Positions 17,859-26,075 of a stretch of 27,228 nucleotides of DNA are shown here, one piece after another. Below the pieces are notes generated by a model that was not told the DNA's origin, ran no database searches, and saw only the letters and a list, made by a program, of their open reading frames with translations. A program made the translations under genes and the position numbers. The first letter of the stretch is position 1. Each line of letters begins with the position of its first letter. Origin of the DNA: Chara braunii (Eukaryota; Streptophyta; Charophyceae; Charales; Characeae); contig BFEA01000247.1 of NCBI GenBank assembly GCA_003427395.1, forward strand, positions 206,408-233,635. Reading direction: 5' to 3'.

Positions 17859-18480
17859 CACCATCAGACACCCTTCCGAGTTTCAATTCCGGAGGCGGCG
17901 AAACTCAAGCATCACCTTGAGAAGCTTCTTCAACTAGGTTTCATTAAACCCAGTAGCCCCCATTCGGGTGCACCTGTCTTCTTTGCTTGCAAAGTGGACG
18001 ATGCTCTCGGCCTTTGTATCAACTATTGTGAACTTTACTGGTACATGGTTAAAAATAATTATCTCATGCAACGAGCTGATGAATTGTTTGAACGTGTGAG
18101 AAACACCATTTCTTTATGAAGATCGATCTTTGTAGTGGTTACCACTAAATCCTCGTTGTTGTAGAGGACCATTCGAAGACCGCTTTCAAATCGCACTTTG
18201 GTTATTATGAGTTTGCAAAGATGCAATTCGACATTATAAATGAACATACACCTTCAAAATGACGATGAGCGATATTTTCATAAATATCTTTGAAAAGTGC
18301 ATTCTCGTGTAGCTGAACGACATTTTGGTATGCAGTCGTACCTTAGACGACCGTATTGAACACCTCCATGCCCCCATGCTCAATAAGTGTCGCTTTGTTC
18401 ATTGCTAAGTGAAGTTTCTATGACATTATAAGTTTGAGCAGGGTCCCCATATGGATGGTGTGAAGATCATTGTTATCACG
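17859..18480 (+). pseudogene. Reverse transcriptase, degraded (chromovirus)
   Basis: A continuous N-terminal segment runs HHQTPFRVSIPEAAKLKHHL, FIKPSSPHSGAPVFFACKV, LCINYCELYWYMVKNNYLM, RADELFERV (to about 18093). After a frameshift, MKIDLCSGYH keeps the first catalytic Asp, then KTAFKSHFGYYEFAKMQF. The YxDD box reads stop-Leu-Asn-Asp (V*LNDILV, near 18308-18330), so both the Tyr and one Asp are lost. ILVCSRTLDDRIEHLH follows. At least four stops. Family assignment is certain, activity excluded. Confidence 0.9.
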
Positions 18481-18612
18481 GATTGTTCTACCCTCAGATT
18501 TACTAAGCAGCTTCGCAGTATCTTATGACTTGCGAGTTGCTATAGCAAGTTCATCCCAAAATACGTTACGTACTCATACCTCCTTATCTTTACTCTCCTC
18601 CAAAAAAACTCG

Positions 18613-19250
18613 TTGTACTTTTGGACACCTCTCCATAAGAATGTTTTTCGCATCCTCAAGAAAACGGTGACTTGCACGCCCATTCTTCATCGTCTAAATC
18701 TTAACCACTCTTTCATCCTCACCACCGATGCATCATATTTTGCAGTAGGAATTGTACTTTCTCAAATGTTTCCTAATACATCTGATTTCTATCATCCTCC
18801 TATCCCCTACTTTTCTTCCCCTCCTCGTGACAATACTTATCGATTGACAATTACCCTTCCATCACTTCCTTCCACTAACAGTCTATACGTTACTTATTAT
18901 CCGGTCAGCGTGGAGGATGAGACTATTGAGGTTTGTGTTAGTGAGTATTTCATCGTTTATTATTATCGTCAGTTATTGCATTATGAAATAAACCACACTT
19001 CGGAGGAACGTGAGGTTCTCGCAGTAGTTTATGTTACTCAACAATAACGTCATTATCTGCATGAGGTGCCCTTCACTGTGCGCACGAGCAACTCCATTGC
19101 TGCGACTTTCCTCACAAAAACCGAACTTTCTCATCGACAGACACCTTGGCAGCGTGACTTATCTGAGTTCACTTCACCACTCAGCCTATCAAGCGTGAAA
19201 TGAACGGAATCACAGACGCTTTGTCTCGCCGTTCTGACCTCAATCGAGAC
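18613..19250 (+). pseudogene. RNase H, degraded
   Basis: It follows RT directly. PILHRLNLNHSFILTTDASY has the first catalytic Asp (TTDAS), and GIVLSQ follows. HTSEEREVLAVVYVTQQ keeps the helix Glu, ending at a TAA (19045-19047) where a Trp or Lys codon would be expected. HYLHEVPFTVRTSNSIAATF then reads on with a DxN-type Asp changed to Ser. The end, ITDALSRRSDLN (19206-19241), is the usual NxxADALSRR boundary before integrase. Confidence 0.85.
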
Positions 19251-19429
19251 TTTATACTGTTTTTGTCATCTTGGTCACCATTGTTGATGATTCAGTGCCC
19301 GCTGCGTTCGCACTCAATAGCGTCATTGCCCAATTTTTGCAACATCTACGCAAAATTGAGGCAATGTAAGACCATTCCTTCATATCTCCTAGGTGCGAAC
19401 GGTCTTTTGTACTAATACGGTAAATGTGG

Positions 19430-20265
19430 TCGTCGAGAAGCATGTGTATGCATTCCCTTCACTAGGCAGCTTCGTGTTCAGGCCGTAGCGGAGTCTTATG
19501 AACAGTCAGTTGTTCGTCATATGAGTGTCTAGAAGACAATGAATTGTGTCTAACATTTATACGTTTGACCTTAATACAAAAAAATAATACAGAGCTACGT
19601 TTAGGAGTGTCCTACGTGCGAGGAGGTGAACAATACAAACCACCTTCCGCATGAGTTACTTTATCCTCTATCTACACCCGAAGGTCGTTGACAATCTATC
19701 TCTATGGATTTTGTCGGTTCCCTTCTCCTTTCCACTGAAAGTGGTCATGGTGCTATCTTGGTCGTTGTCGGTCGCTTCACGAAGCGCACATATTTTATCT
19801 CATGCCTCTACTCCATTAGCGCTTGTGAGGTCGCAAATCTCATATTCGAGCGAGTCACGAGAGACCATGACCTACCTTAGAGCATCGTCTATGACAGTGA
19901 TCCGCGCTTCACTAACACGTTTTGCCGATGCCTACACGAAATGTACGTATCACAAGTTCATTTCTTGTCGTCTTACCACTCTCAGACAGATGGTCATATC
20001 GAGGTCACTAACAAAATTATTTGTAATAATCTTTGAAATTTTGTTAAGGATGACCAACAATCATGCTTACACTTAGCTCATATAAAGATTTACTTACAAC
20101 CATACCGTTTTGCCAACTACGAGGATGTTGCCATACCATTGCGACCTCGACTATCACCCTCTAGCGTCCGCAACTTTTATTCGGCCTTCGAAATTGCACC
20201 CAAACACTCGATGTTCCACGCTTGATGAAGAGGTCGAGCATATGATGAAGATTTTTGAGTGAGCA
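19430..20265 (+). pseudogene. Integrase, frame broken but D, D, E readable
   Basis: It would join the element DNA to the genome. The zinc finger is partly visible: the second Cys pair is CPTC (about 19610), and the His pair is disturbed. The core reads SISMDFVGS (first Asp, near 19700), ILVVVGRFTKRTYFIS, VYDSDPRFTN (second Asp, near 19890) and HSQTDGHIEVTN (Glu, near 19995-20013). All three catalytic residues are encoded, although stops break the frame (TGA for Trp before SISMD, TAG in the Leu-Pro-stop-Ser segment, TAA near 20032). The core is in one frame for most of 19590-20030. Confidence 0.88.
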
Positions 20266-20329
20266 TGCAAAAGGATAACCGTCTCCCAAGTACGCATGAC
20301 TGCTTGAGTCAATTAATCACGAATTAACC

Positions 20330-20780
20330 ATTCATTCAAAGTCGGTGATGATGTGTTTGTTAACGCCCGTCACTTGCAGCTCGAAGCGGATATACTTCGC
20401 AAGTTCAAGCGTCATTTCTTTGGCACATGCCGCATTTTTAGACCATCTGTTGTGATACTCGATATACCAATCAGATTCTTCTTGAAGTTACCCGATTATC
20501 TTTGACAAACTTGGGCACACAATGTTTATCACATCTCCTTGCAATGTCCTTATTGCGGACCGTCCGAGCACTTCATCAACGGTCCGTACGAACGCCCTCC
20601 ACCTATCATGATGGACGATTACGAAGAGTTTATCATTTCCACATCGTATCTCGCCAAGTTACCCTCCATGCATCGAGTACCTTGTGTGTTAGAAGAACTG
20701 TCCTAATGAGGAGGCTACCTGGGAACCCCTCGAGCACTTGCAACACGCCGTGACTTTCGTTTGTACATATGATTGTGCTC
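20330..20780 (+). pseudogene. Integrase C-terminus and chromodomain
   Basis: VGDDVFVNARHLQLEADILR then KFKRHFFGTCRIF is the GPY/F-type integrase tail. About 200 bases later ERPPPIMMDDYEEFIIS (20590-20640) leads into a chromodomain: IEYLVC, a stop at the usual Arg-Trp position, KNCPNEEATWEPLEHLQHA (to about 20750). The aromatic cage residue Tyr and the W of TWEP are present, but the conserved Trp of the VRW segment is replaced by the stop region. Chromodomains direct Ty3 chromoviruses to histone-marked chromatin. Broken here. Confidence 0.88.
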
Positions 20781-21780
20781 ATCGTGTTGAGATGTCCGCC
20801 ACTGCTCAATCGACTGAACCTCTTCCCTTCGACTGATAAATATCACTGAGAACGAGTATGTTTCCTCTGAAACCACTCTTCAGCTGTAGATGAACACGTA
20901 CGCGCACCCACAACGCTCACATCGTCGCCCTGTACGTTACAATGACTGACCCTCTATCACCTATCTATCTTTCCACTGACTCACATCTTCATGTACTTCG
21001 TCATCAATTTCACTTCAGAATGTCAGTGTTTTGTGATTCTGCTTCGATATCCACATCGACTCATACTTTGTCAATATCATCGGCTACTTCGAGGATTCCG
21101 ACTACTTCATAAACTTCGGCTACTTGAGACCGTAGTGTTATCTTTGCTTCCCTTCTCCCATATCTGGCCCCCTTCCTAGGGGTGAGTTGTATGCTTGATC
21201 CCCTCACCCACTGCATTCACCACCTTAGTGTCGACCACTTCATGCCTTTAGTTAGGCATTTCATCCTATTCCAGACTCTCCTTTCATGGTAGACCCTGCA
21301 TGGTGTCACCCTTCTGTCGAGTATCATCCGCCTTGATGGTTTTTTTGTTAAGGCCATTGGTTTTGCTTTGTTCCCCCCCTCCTTGAGCCTGATGACCTAC
21401 CACACCTTTGTGTGTCACTGCCCCTAAGAGTTTCGGTTCCTAGGCTGCATTTACCCCCTCTGAGACCATCACACTCCCAGTGGTTCAACGACGCGAGATC
21501 ATATTGTGAGATATGACTTTGATTATGTTGTGACATATAACTTTGCCTTTCCTTTCAGCATTGAGGCTGTTGCCTTCAATACTTTATGATTGTATCATTC
21601 AACATCATTTCTTGCTGCTAGATTAGGATGTATATATCAAACATCTGCTTTTCTTTATGATATCATTAGCTTAGGCTTCATCACATGGACCCAACATGGA
21701 GCTTGCTCCGCATCCTAGATTTCTTAGCTTTATTGTTTGCAGAGTTTCGCTGCTTTTGCGGATAGCCTGTTTATGGGGCT
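20781..21780. other. Non-coding, probably 3' part of element 2
   Basis: No gene is supported. The reading frame after the chromodomain is lost. C/T-rich sequence and short motifs such as CTTCGGCTACTT and CATCGGCTACTTC (near 21076 and 21113) recur. A 3' LTR may start here, but no boundary could be shown. Confidence 0.4.
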
Positions 21781-22071
21781 CGCCACACAGCCTTTCAAAA
21801 CCGGCAAAATCGAAAGTTCATTTTGCCACACTGCCTTTCGAACCATGGGCTTCCAAAAACCGTTCGAAAGGTGTTAGGCCACTCAGCCTCGAAAGGAGTT
21901 TCGAGGTGGCACGATCCTCCCGCCTAACACGGCCCGTTTTTCAGAAGTCCCATCGAGGTCTTGCGGAAAAGGGCATCTTCAGGTCCATCTGTCAGGGTCG
22001 CTAACCTGACGACAGCCAATTTTCCGAAAGTCTGTGCGGCAAAAGGTGGGCTTCTGAAAGTCCGTGTGGCG
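21781..22071. repeat. ~290 bp nested imperfect foldback
   Basis: Four nested inverted pairs share a centre near 21897-21930. They are CGCCACACAGCCTTTCA (21781-21797) with TGAAAGTCCGTGTGGCG (22055-22071), 15 of 17; TTTTGCCACACTGCCTTTCG (21821-21840) with CGAAAGTCTGTGCGGCAAAA (22025-22044); ATGGGCTTCC..GTGTTAGGC (21845-21879) with GCCTAACAC..GAAGTCCCAT (21922-21953), gapped; and a perfect CCTCGAAA/TTTCGAGG (21887-21894 with 21899-21906). The right side has an extra ~60 bp that itself folds as TCAGG/CCTGA. It looks like a foldback element or an LTR-internal hairpin. Confidence 0.75.
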
Positions 22072-22218
22072 AAGGGGGGTTTTATTTCGAACCCCAACCT
22101 TCCGAAGAGTTCCTGACAAATTTCGGAAATGTCTGCAGGTTTGAGGATCGTGCAGCGGGCCTTTATTTAAGATGGCCTATAGCCGGGGCTATTTTGGCTA
22201 TTCGGCATTGTGCCTGTT
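22072..22218. promoter_or_regulatory. Possible TATA-like element, uncertain
   Basis: CTTTATTTAAG at 22161-22171 is the only TATA-like string in a GC-rich setting. If this area is a retroelement LTR, it could be its promoter; there is no other evidence. Confidence 0.2.
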
Positions 22219-22258
22219 CGGCCTGTGGGACCAGGCCGTTGGCCTGACAACACAGGCC
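22219..22258. repeat. Doublet of GGCCTG/CAGGCC hairpins
   Basis: CGGCCTG (22219-22225) pairs with CAGGCCG (22232-22238) around TGGGAC, and GGCCTG (22241-22246) pairs with CAGGCC (22253-22258) around ACAACA. The stems are the same, the loops unrelated. Confidence 0.8.
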
Positions 22259-22302
22259 GTGTGTTCATCCAATCCAGTCTCGTCCGGTACCGTTGTCGGT
22301 AC

Positions 22303-22350
22303 AAGTCCAGTCCAGTCCGGTCCAGTCAGTCTGCTGGGGTACACCCCAGC
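22303..22350. repeat. CCAGT repeats and 18 bp palindrome
   Basis: GTCCAGTCCAGTCCGGTCCAGT (about 22304-22326) is a 5-mer microrepeat. It is followed by GCTGGGGT (22333-22340), AC, ACCCCAGC (22343-22350), eight perfect base pairs around two bases. Confidence 0.8.
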
Positions 22351-23939
22351 TGCAGTCTGTATTTTGGATTATTCTACACTTGCACTTTTTGGGAGTATGG
22401 CGGAGCTTCGTCCGTCTTTTCCCAGTTCCATCGCCATCTTCACCTTGTTCTTCATCCTCTCCTTCTCCAAGGACACGGGAGGGCTTACCTTCCACGATTG
22501 CTTTCCGCGATTACCTTCTCCGTTCTGTTCTATGGACCTGCTTGACCTATGGATGGAAAGAGGAGGGGTAGGAGGAGGTAGAGGATCAATCTGAAGGTGA
22601 GGGAGCGATAATGTGACGGGGAATGGGTGCTTGCCCATAGGAGGAATTCAGCTGGAGCATCCAGGGAATTCTGATGCTATTCTCTGTAGCTGAAAGTGCA
22701 AGATGAACCTGGCAGAGGTGGTTGGTTGGGGAAGCTTGCGTGGAGGTCGTCATCACGTGATGAGTGTCATCTTGCGGGGAAGCAGAACGTCGTTTCGCAC
22801 AGCCACCAGGTGTCTGTGAAGAGGCTGATGTGCGTGGAACAGCAATTTGTTTTTAGTCTCTCTGCAGACTCTTTCGGTGGATGATAACATATCTGTCCTG
22901 TGTGTTTTCTCTAACTTTTTTTGTTTCTTTCCTTCCTTTCTTTCCCATTTGCTATTCTTCTGAGAGCACTTTTTTCATTGATGGATTACCGCACTGATAT
23001 TTCTCCCGGCATTTGTGTGGAACTTCTCTTGGCGCAGCACGTTGATAGGACATAGAAGGCGTAGTGGGCAAGACAAGACATGAAAGATGTAGGTGTTTTC
23101 CTCCCGAATTGTCTACCATGTGACCTCCGTTACTGCAGCATTTGTTTATTTCATGGTGNCAGCGGCATTCCTCCTAGGTATTGTCCTNCTTCCTTTACTC
23201 GGTTGTTATCCGTCTTGTCTTATCTTTCTTTCCTCCGTCCGCCTGGGGCTGGCATGAAGCCATGCTCTCTCATTGGTAGTCCGATTCAGTTAGACATAGA
23301 GAGCACGACCTGTACCGTTCGTGAGTCAGCATAGGGAGATGAATTGTACTACATCAGCATGCCCTATACACGAGAAAATTCGGTGTTAGCATGTGTAGTC
23401 GTTTTTCACGAAGATTGCCTCAGAACGTCCCTTCTTTCTTTCCTTCCACTATTCCTCTTGCTCCTCATCCTCTATTTTCGGCCGGCAACCACGACATGGC
23501 TCTACCAACGTTGGTCGCTCCGGTGCATGTATTCCTTGAGCTAAGGATTGGCGAATGCAATCAACCATACGTTAGGGAGACTTCTGATTATAGGTTCTAG
23601 CAGATGAGTAGAAGAGGGACAGATCCTCCTCAACTCCAGTAGCCGAGTGCATGAGTGAAGGTTTGCCATTGTCGGGTCGTTGCGATGTCTCTGAGGGCAT
23701 CGGTGGTGACGGAATTGTAGGAAGGGACAGGGAGGCCAGGTGTGGCCGACGGGCGGGGCAGAGTGGGGAAGATTCTCCGGGNACTGGAATTCGTACATGN
23801 GAGTGCGGAGGGATGAAAGGCGTGGCCAACAGCTGGCCTGCCGGTAGGCGGGCGAAAATTCTCCGGCTGCAATTCTTTGCAAGTTTATAGTGTATACCGA
23901 ACAATCAATCATCTGGAGTCGGAAAAAGGTTCATCAAAC
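22351..23939. other. Intergenic, nothing recognised
   Basis: Several open frames on both strands (for example plus 22172-22594, 23080-23334, 23651-23890; minus 23541-23912) lack domains. TCATCAC-GTGATGA (22750-22763) is a perfect 14 bp palindrome centred on a CACGTG G-box core, a transcription-factor site in plants if used. The 23300-23939 part should contain the 5' leader of the downstream gene; the open frame at 23651-23890 ends 49 bp before its ATG and could be an upstream exon or uORF. Confidence 0.4.
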
Positions 23940-24374
23940 ATGCCGCCCAAGCAAATTCGAATTCCTGACCTCCTTAGGGCCAGTAAGCCCACGTCCGCAC
24001 TTGGGGGTGCTGATGTGGCGTTGCCAAAACTAGCTGGTGCTGACGTGGCATCGAGGAAACTTGTGGGCTCTGACGTGGTCTCAGCCAGGGGGAAGAGATC
24101 TCGGGGAATCGCTTTAGAAGGTGATGGCGCCGTTGTTGAGTTTGGCAATTCCGCAACAGCGGATATCGTGGGAGGTGACGATGTGGCGCTCTTACCTGAG
24201 AGGAAGAGGGCTCGGCGTCAGATTGTCCNGACGATGGCGGCGGCCCACTCTCTGAAGTCTCGCCCGCGGGGAGGAGAGGAGTGCGCGAGAAAGGAGTTGC
24301 AAAGCAGCGCATGCAAGAAGAGAGATGCTGAGGTGCCAACGAGAACGGTCAGTGCACGGAGACGCTTGTCCTCG
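23940..24374 (+). CDS. Hypothetical basic protein, exon 1
   Basis: ATG at 23940 has A at -3 and is the first ATG in its frame. The exon is 145 codons and ends ...TTGTCCTCG before GTAAGT (24375), phase 0. The protein starts MPPKQIRIPDLLRASKPT, in which QIRIPDLL resembles a PCNA-interacting box (Qxx[ILM]xx[FY][FY]) with Leu-Leu for the aromatic pair. Next come units of about 11 residues, ALGGADVALPK, LAGADVASRK and LVGSDVVSARGK, and a later GGDDVALL. Basic stretches RGKRSRG, ERKRARRQ, KSRPRGG and KKRDAE could be nuclear localisation signals. No enzyme domain, membrane segment or signal peptide is seen; it is probably disordered and nuclear. One N falls in a codon near residue 97. No family recognised. 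Confidence 0.65.
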
Positions 24375-24904
24375 GTAAGTCGTATGCAATAAGCNTGCTC
24401 CTGAATTANCATCCTTTCCATTTCCTCATGCCGTTGTCCTTTGCTCCCTATTCCTACTTTCTCTCCATCCCTCCGCCCAATCCTACCTTGGGTCAGTGTC
24501 GTTGCTCAATTTGATGATGATCCTCTCGATTGATTNATCCAAGGATGATGGGCTCGGCTCCGGTTGCCTCAACGTCTTGACAGTCGAGCAGCACCATAGG
24601 GTAGGTTGAAAATCTATCTTCTTGATTGGTATTTCAGTTGATTGCTCTTTGTCAGCGTCGTGATTGGTGTGTCGATTGGGTCCTTATTGGTGTCGCAATT
24701 TCTTTCTTAGGTTGATAGCTTTGTCGATTANTATGTCGCTAGTCTTGATTCTCTTCCGTTTAGTGAAGTCCCCGTTGTCCCTGGCATTACGAAATGGATT
24801 CTATGCTGCGATTGCCTAATGATGCATGCTGCACGTATCCGTGTGTGTTGATTGGCAGTGGTTAGTCTTTCGCTTATAATGCTTTAGGGTTCGTTTTGTT
24901 GCAG
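24375..24904 (+). other. Intron 1 of the hypothetical gene (530 bp)
   Basis: Donor TCG|GTAAGT at 24375 and acceptor TCGTTTTGTTGCAG ending at 24904. It is T-rich with recurrent TTGATTGGT-like strings. Joining the flanks keeps one reading frame in phase 0 on both sides, which supports the intron. No gene inside. Confidence 0.65.
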
Positions 24905-25948
24905 GAGCATGGCGGCACGGGGAGTGCTGTGGAAGGAAGCTCCTCAGCAGCAGCTGATATAGGTGATGACGAGCCCNATTCGGAAGCAACTGGACAGGTA
25001 ATGGGAGGGGATCCATCCACGTCGACTTCTTGTTCGGCAATCCTCCAAGGGGGAGGAGTCACTCCTGAACAGTTGCGAGCTGCCCTTAGCAGGCGCCTGA
25101 CCACTGAGAATGGGGAACTCCAAATTTCCGACGAAAGAAGAGAGAATTTGCTGGAGCAGCAATATGGGGGTTCTCCACCGTCAGATGTGGCAGCTGTCAA
25201 GCGGGAACCCTCTCAAACTATGTCTGATGTTGGGAAAGCCGGCAATGCCGTTCGGGTGGAGGAGGGAGCAGGACGAGGAAGGATGCCTATTAGCACCCGG
25301 AGATCTGGCTCTGTTGCTGAATCGCCTTCCACATCAGCACCGAGCTCGCCTCGGGGGGCGAGTCCACGCCAGATTCGCACCAGCCCGCGTCATCATCTTC
25401 CGCCCAAGCCCGTCGTAGATGTTCGTGCTGCACCTTCTTCCCCAAAGGCTGTTCTTGATCGTGGGCGAGGAGGCAAGCCATTACAGAGCTCGTTGGACGG
25501 ATGGGCGCGAGTGCAGAAGGGTCCAACTCCTTTGCGCAACTACGGCAGTAGGGGGAGTTTGATGGCTGCCCTTGTGCTGGGGAAATGTGGTCCTCCCACT
25601 CCACCTATCAAGTCCACACCGACGGGGGCGGTGAGGGAGTTGGGTGCTGCCGAAGAATGCGAAGGGGTTTCTGAGACAAGTAGGAATTCAGCAGTGACGG
25701 AGGATGCTCCTGGCAAAGAGAGTGGAGGGTCCTCGCCTCGACGCGATGGAATCTTGGGCTGGGCTAGACGTGTCACCCGGCAAGGAGTGAAAGGAGGTAT
25801 GACAAGTCCCGAGCGGGGGCCCAGGAGGGAAGGAGGGGCGGTAGGAAAGAGCGGTTCCCCAACCCTCCTCAAGAAGCCAGCGTCAATGCGAGATGCAGAG
25901 CCGGCAGTACAGGGTGTGAGATCTTCTGGCAAATTGCCTGCCAAGTAA
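24905..25948 (+). CDS. Hypothetical Ser/Pro/Gly/Arg-rich protein, exon 2
   Basis: The frame continues from exon 1 and is open for 347 codons, to TAA 25946-25948. It begins EHGGTGSAVEGSSSAAADIG. A short helical charged segment follows (TPEQLRAALSRRLTTENGEL, SDERRENLLEQQYGG), the only ordered-looking part. The rest is disordered: SPSTSAPSSPRGASPRQI, SPRHHLPPKP, then LQSSLDGWARVQKGPTPLRN (residues QSSLDGW again resemble a PCNA box with Trp), RDGILGWARRVTRQGVKGG and SPTLLKKPASMRD. SP and SPR sites are frequent, as in phosphorylated nuclear proteins. The TAA stop lies inside GTAAGT (25945-25950), so the exon may end at 25944 and splice on to a further exon. I do not recognise the family; function open. 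Confidence 0.65.
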   Translation, partial: EHGGTGSAVEGSSSAAADIGDDEPXSEATGQVMGGDPSTSTSCSAILQGGGVTPEQLRAALSRRLTTENGELQISDERRENLLEQQYGGSPPSDVAAVKREPSQTMSDVGKAGNAVRVEEGAGRGRMPISTRRSGSVAESPSTSAPSSPRGASPRQIRTSPRHHLPPKPVVDVRAAPSSPKAVLDRGRGGKPLQSSLDGWARVQKGPTPLRNYGSRGSLMAALVLGKCGPPTPPIKSTPTGAVRELGAAEECEGVSETSRNSAVTEDAPGKESGGSSPRRDGILGWARRVTRQGVKGGMTSPERGPRREGGAVGKSGSPTLLKKPASMRDAEPAVQGVRSSGKLPAK

Positions 25949-26036
25949 GTCCACTTCTTGGCCGTATGTCTTCTGCTTTATCATCCAGGATTCAGGCCGG
26001 ATTTACTGCAGCTCGGTGTTTGGTTGATTGATAAGC

Positions 26037-26075
<39 letters not shown>

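Larger units (their letters stand above)
14609..20780 (+). mobile_element. Ty3/gypsy chromovirus-type retrotransposon 2, degraded
   Basis: Domain remnants occur in the order gag-like, zinc knuckle, protease, RT, RNase H, integrase, chromodomain, which defines a chromovirus. Stops and frameshifts break every domain. It is nearly full-length internally (about 6.2 kb). The boundaries are approximate because no LTR pair, primer-binding site or polypurine tract could be proven. It is unrelated at the motif level to the element at 7721-10530. It lies in the same orientation. Confidence 0.88.

Noticed and set aside
22172-22594. 140-codon open frame as a gene
   Set aside because: It is built from palindromes and CCAGT repeats, with two other frames open over the same bases.
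20781-22700. 3' LTR of element 2
   Set aside because: No matching 5' copy could be found by eye in 13449-14608. A self-alignment dot plot would settle this; a long direct match would support it.
23541-23912. Minus-strand 123-codon frame
   Set aside because: Probable shadow of the GC-rich 5' leader region of the spliced gene; no domain in three overlapping minus frames.
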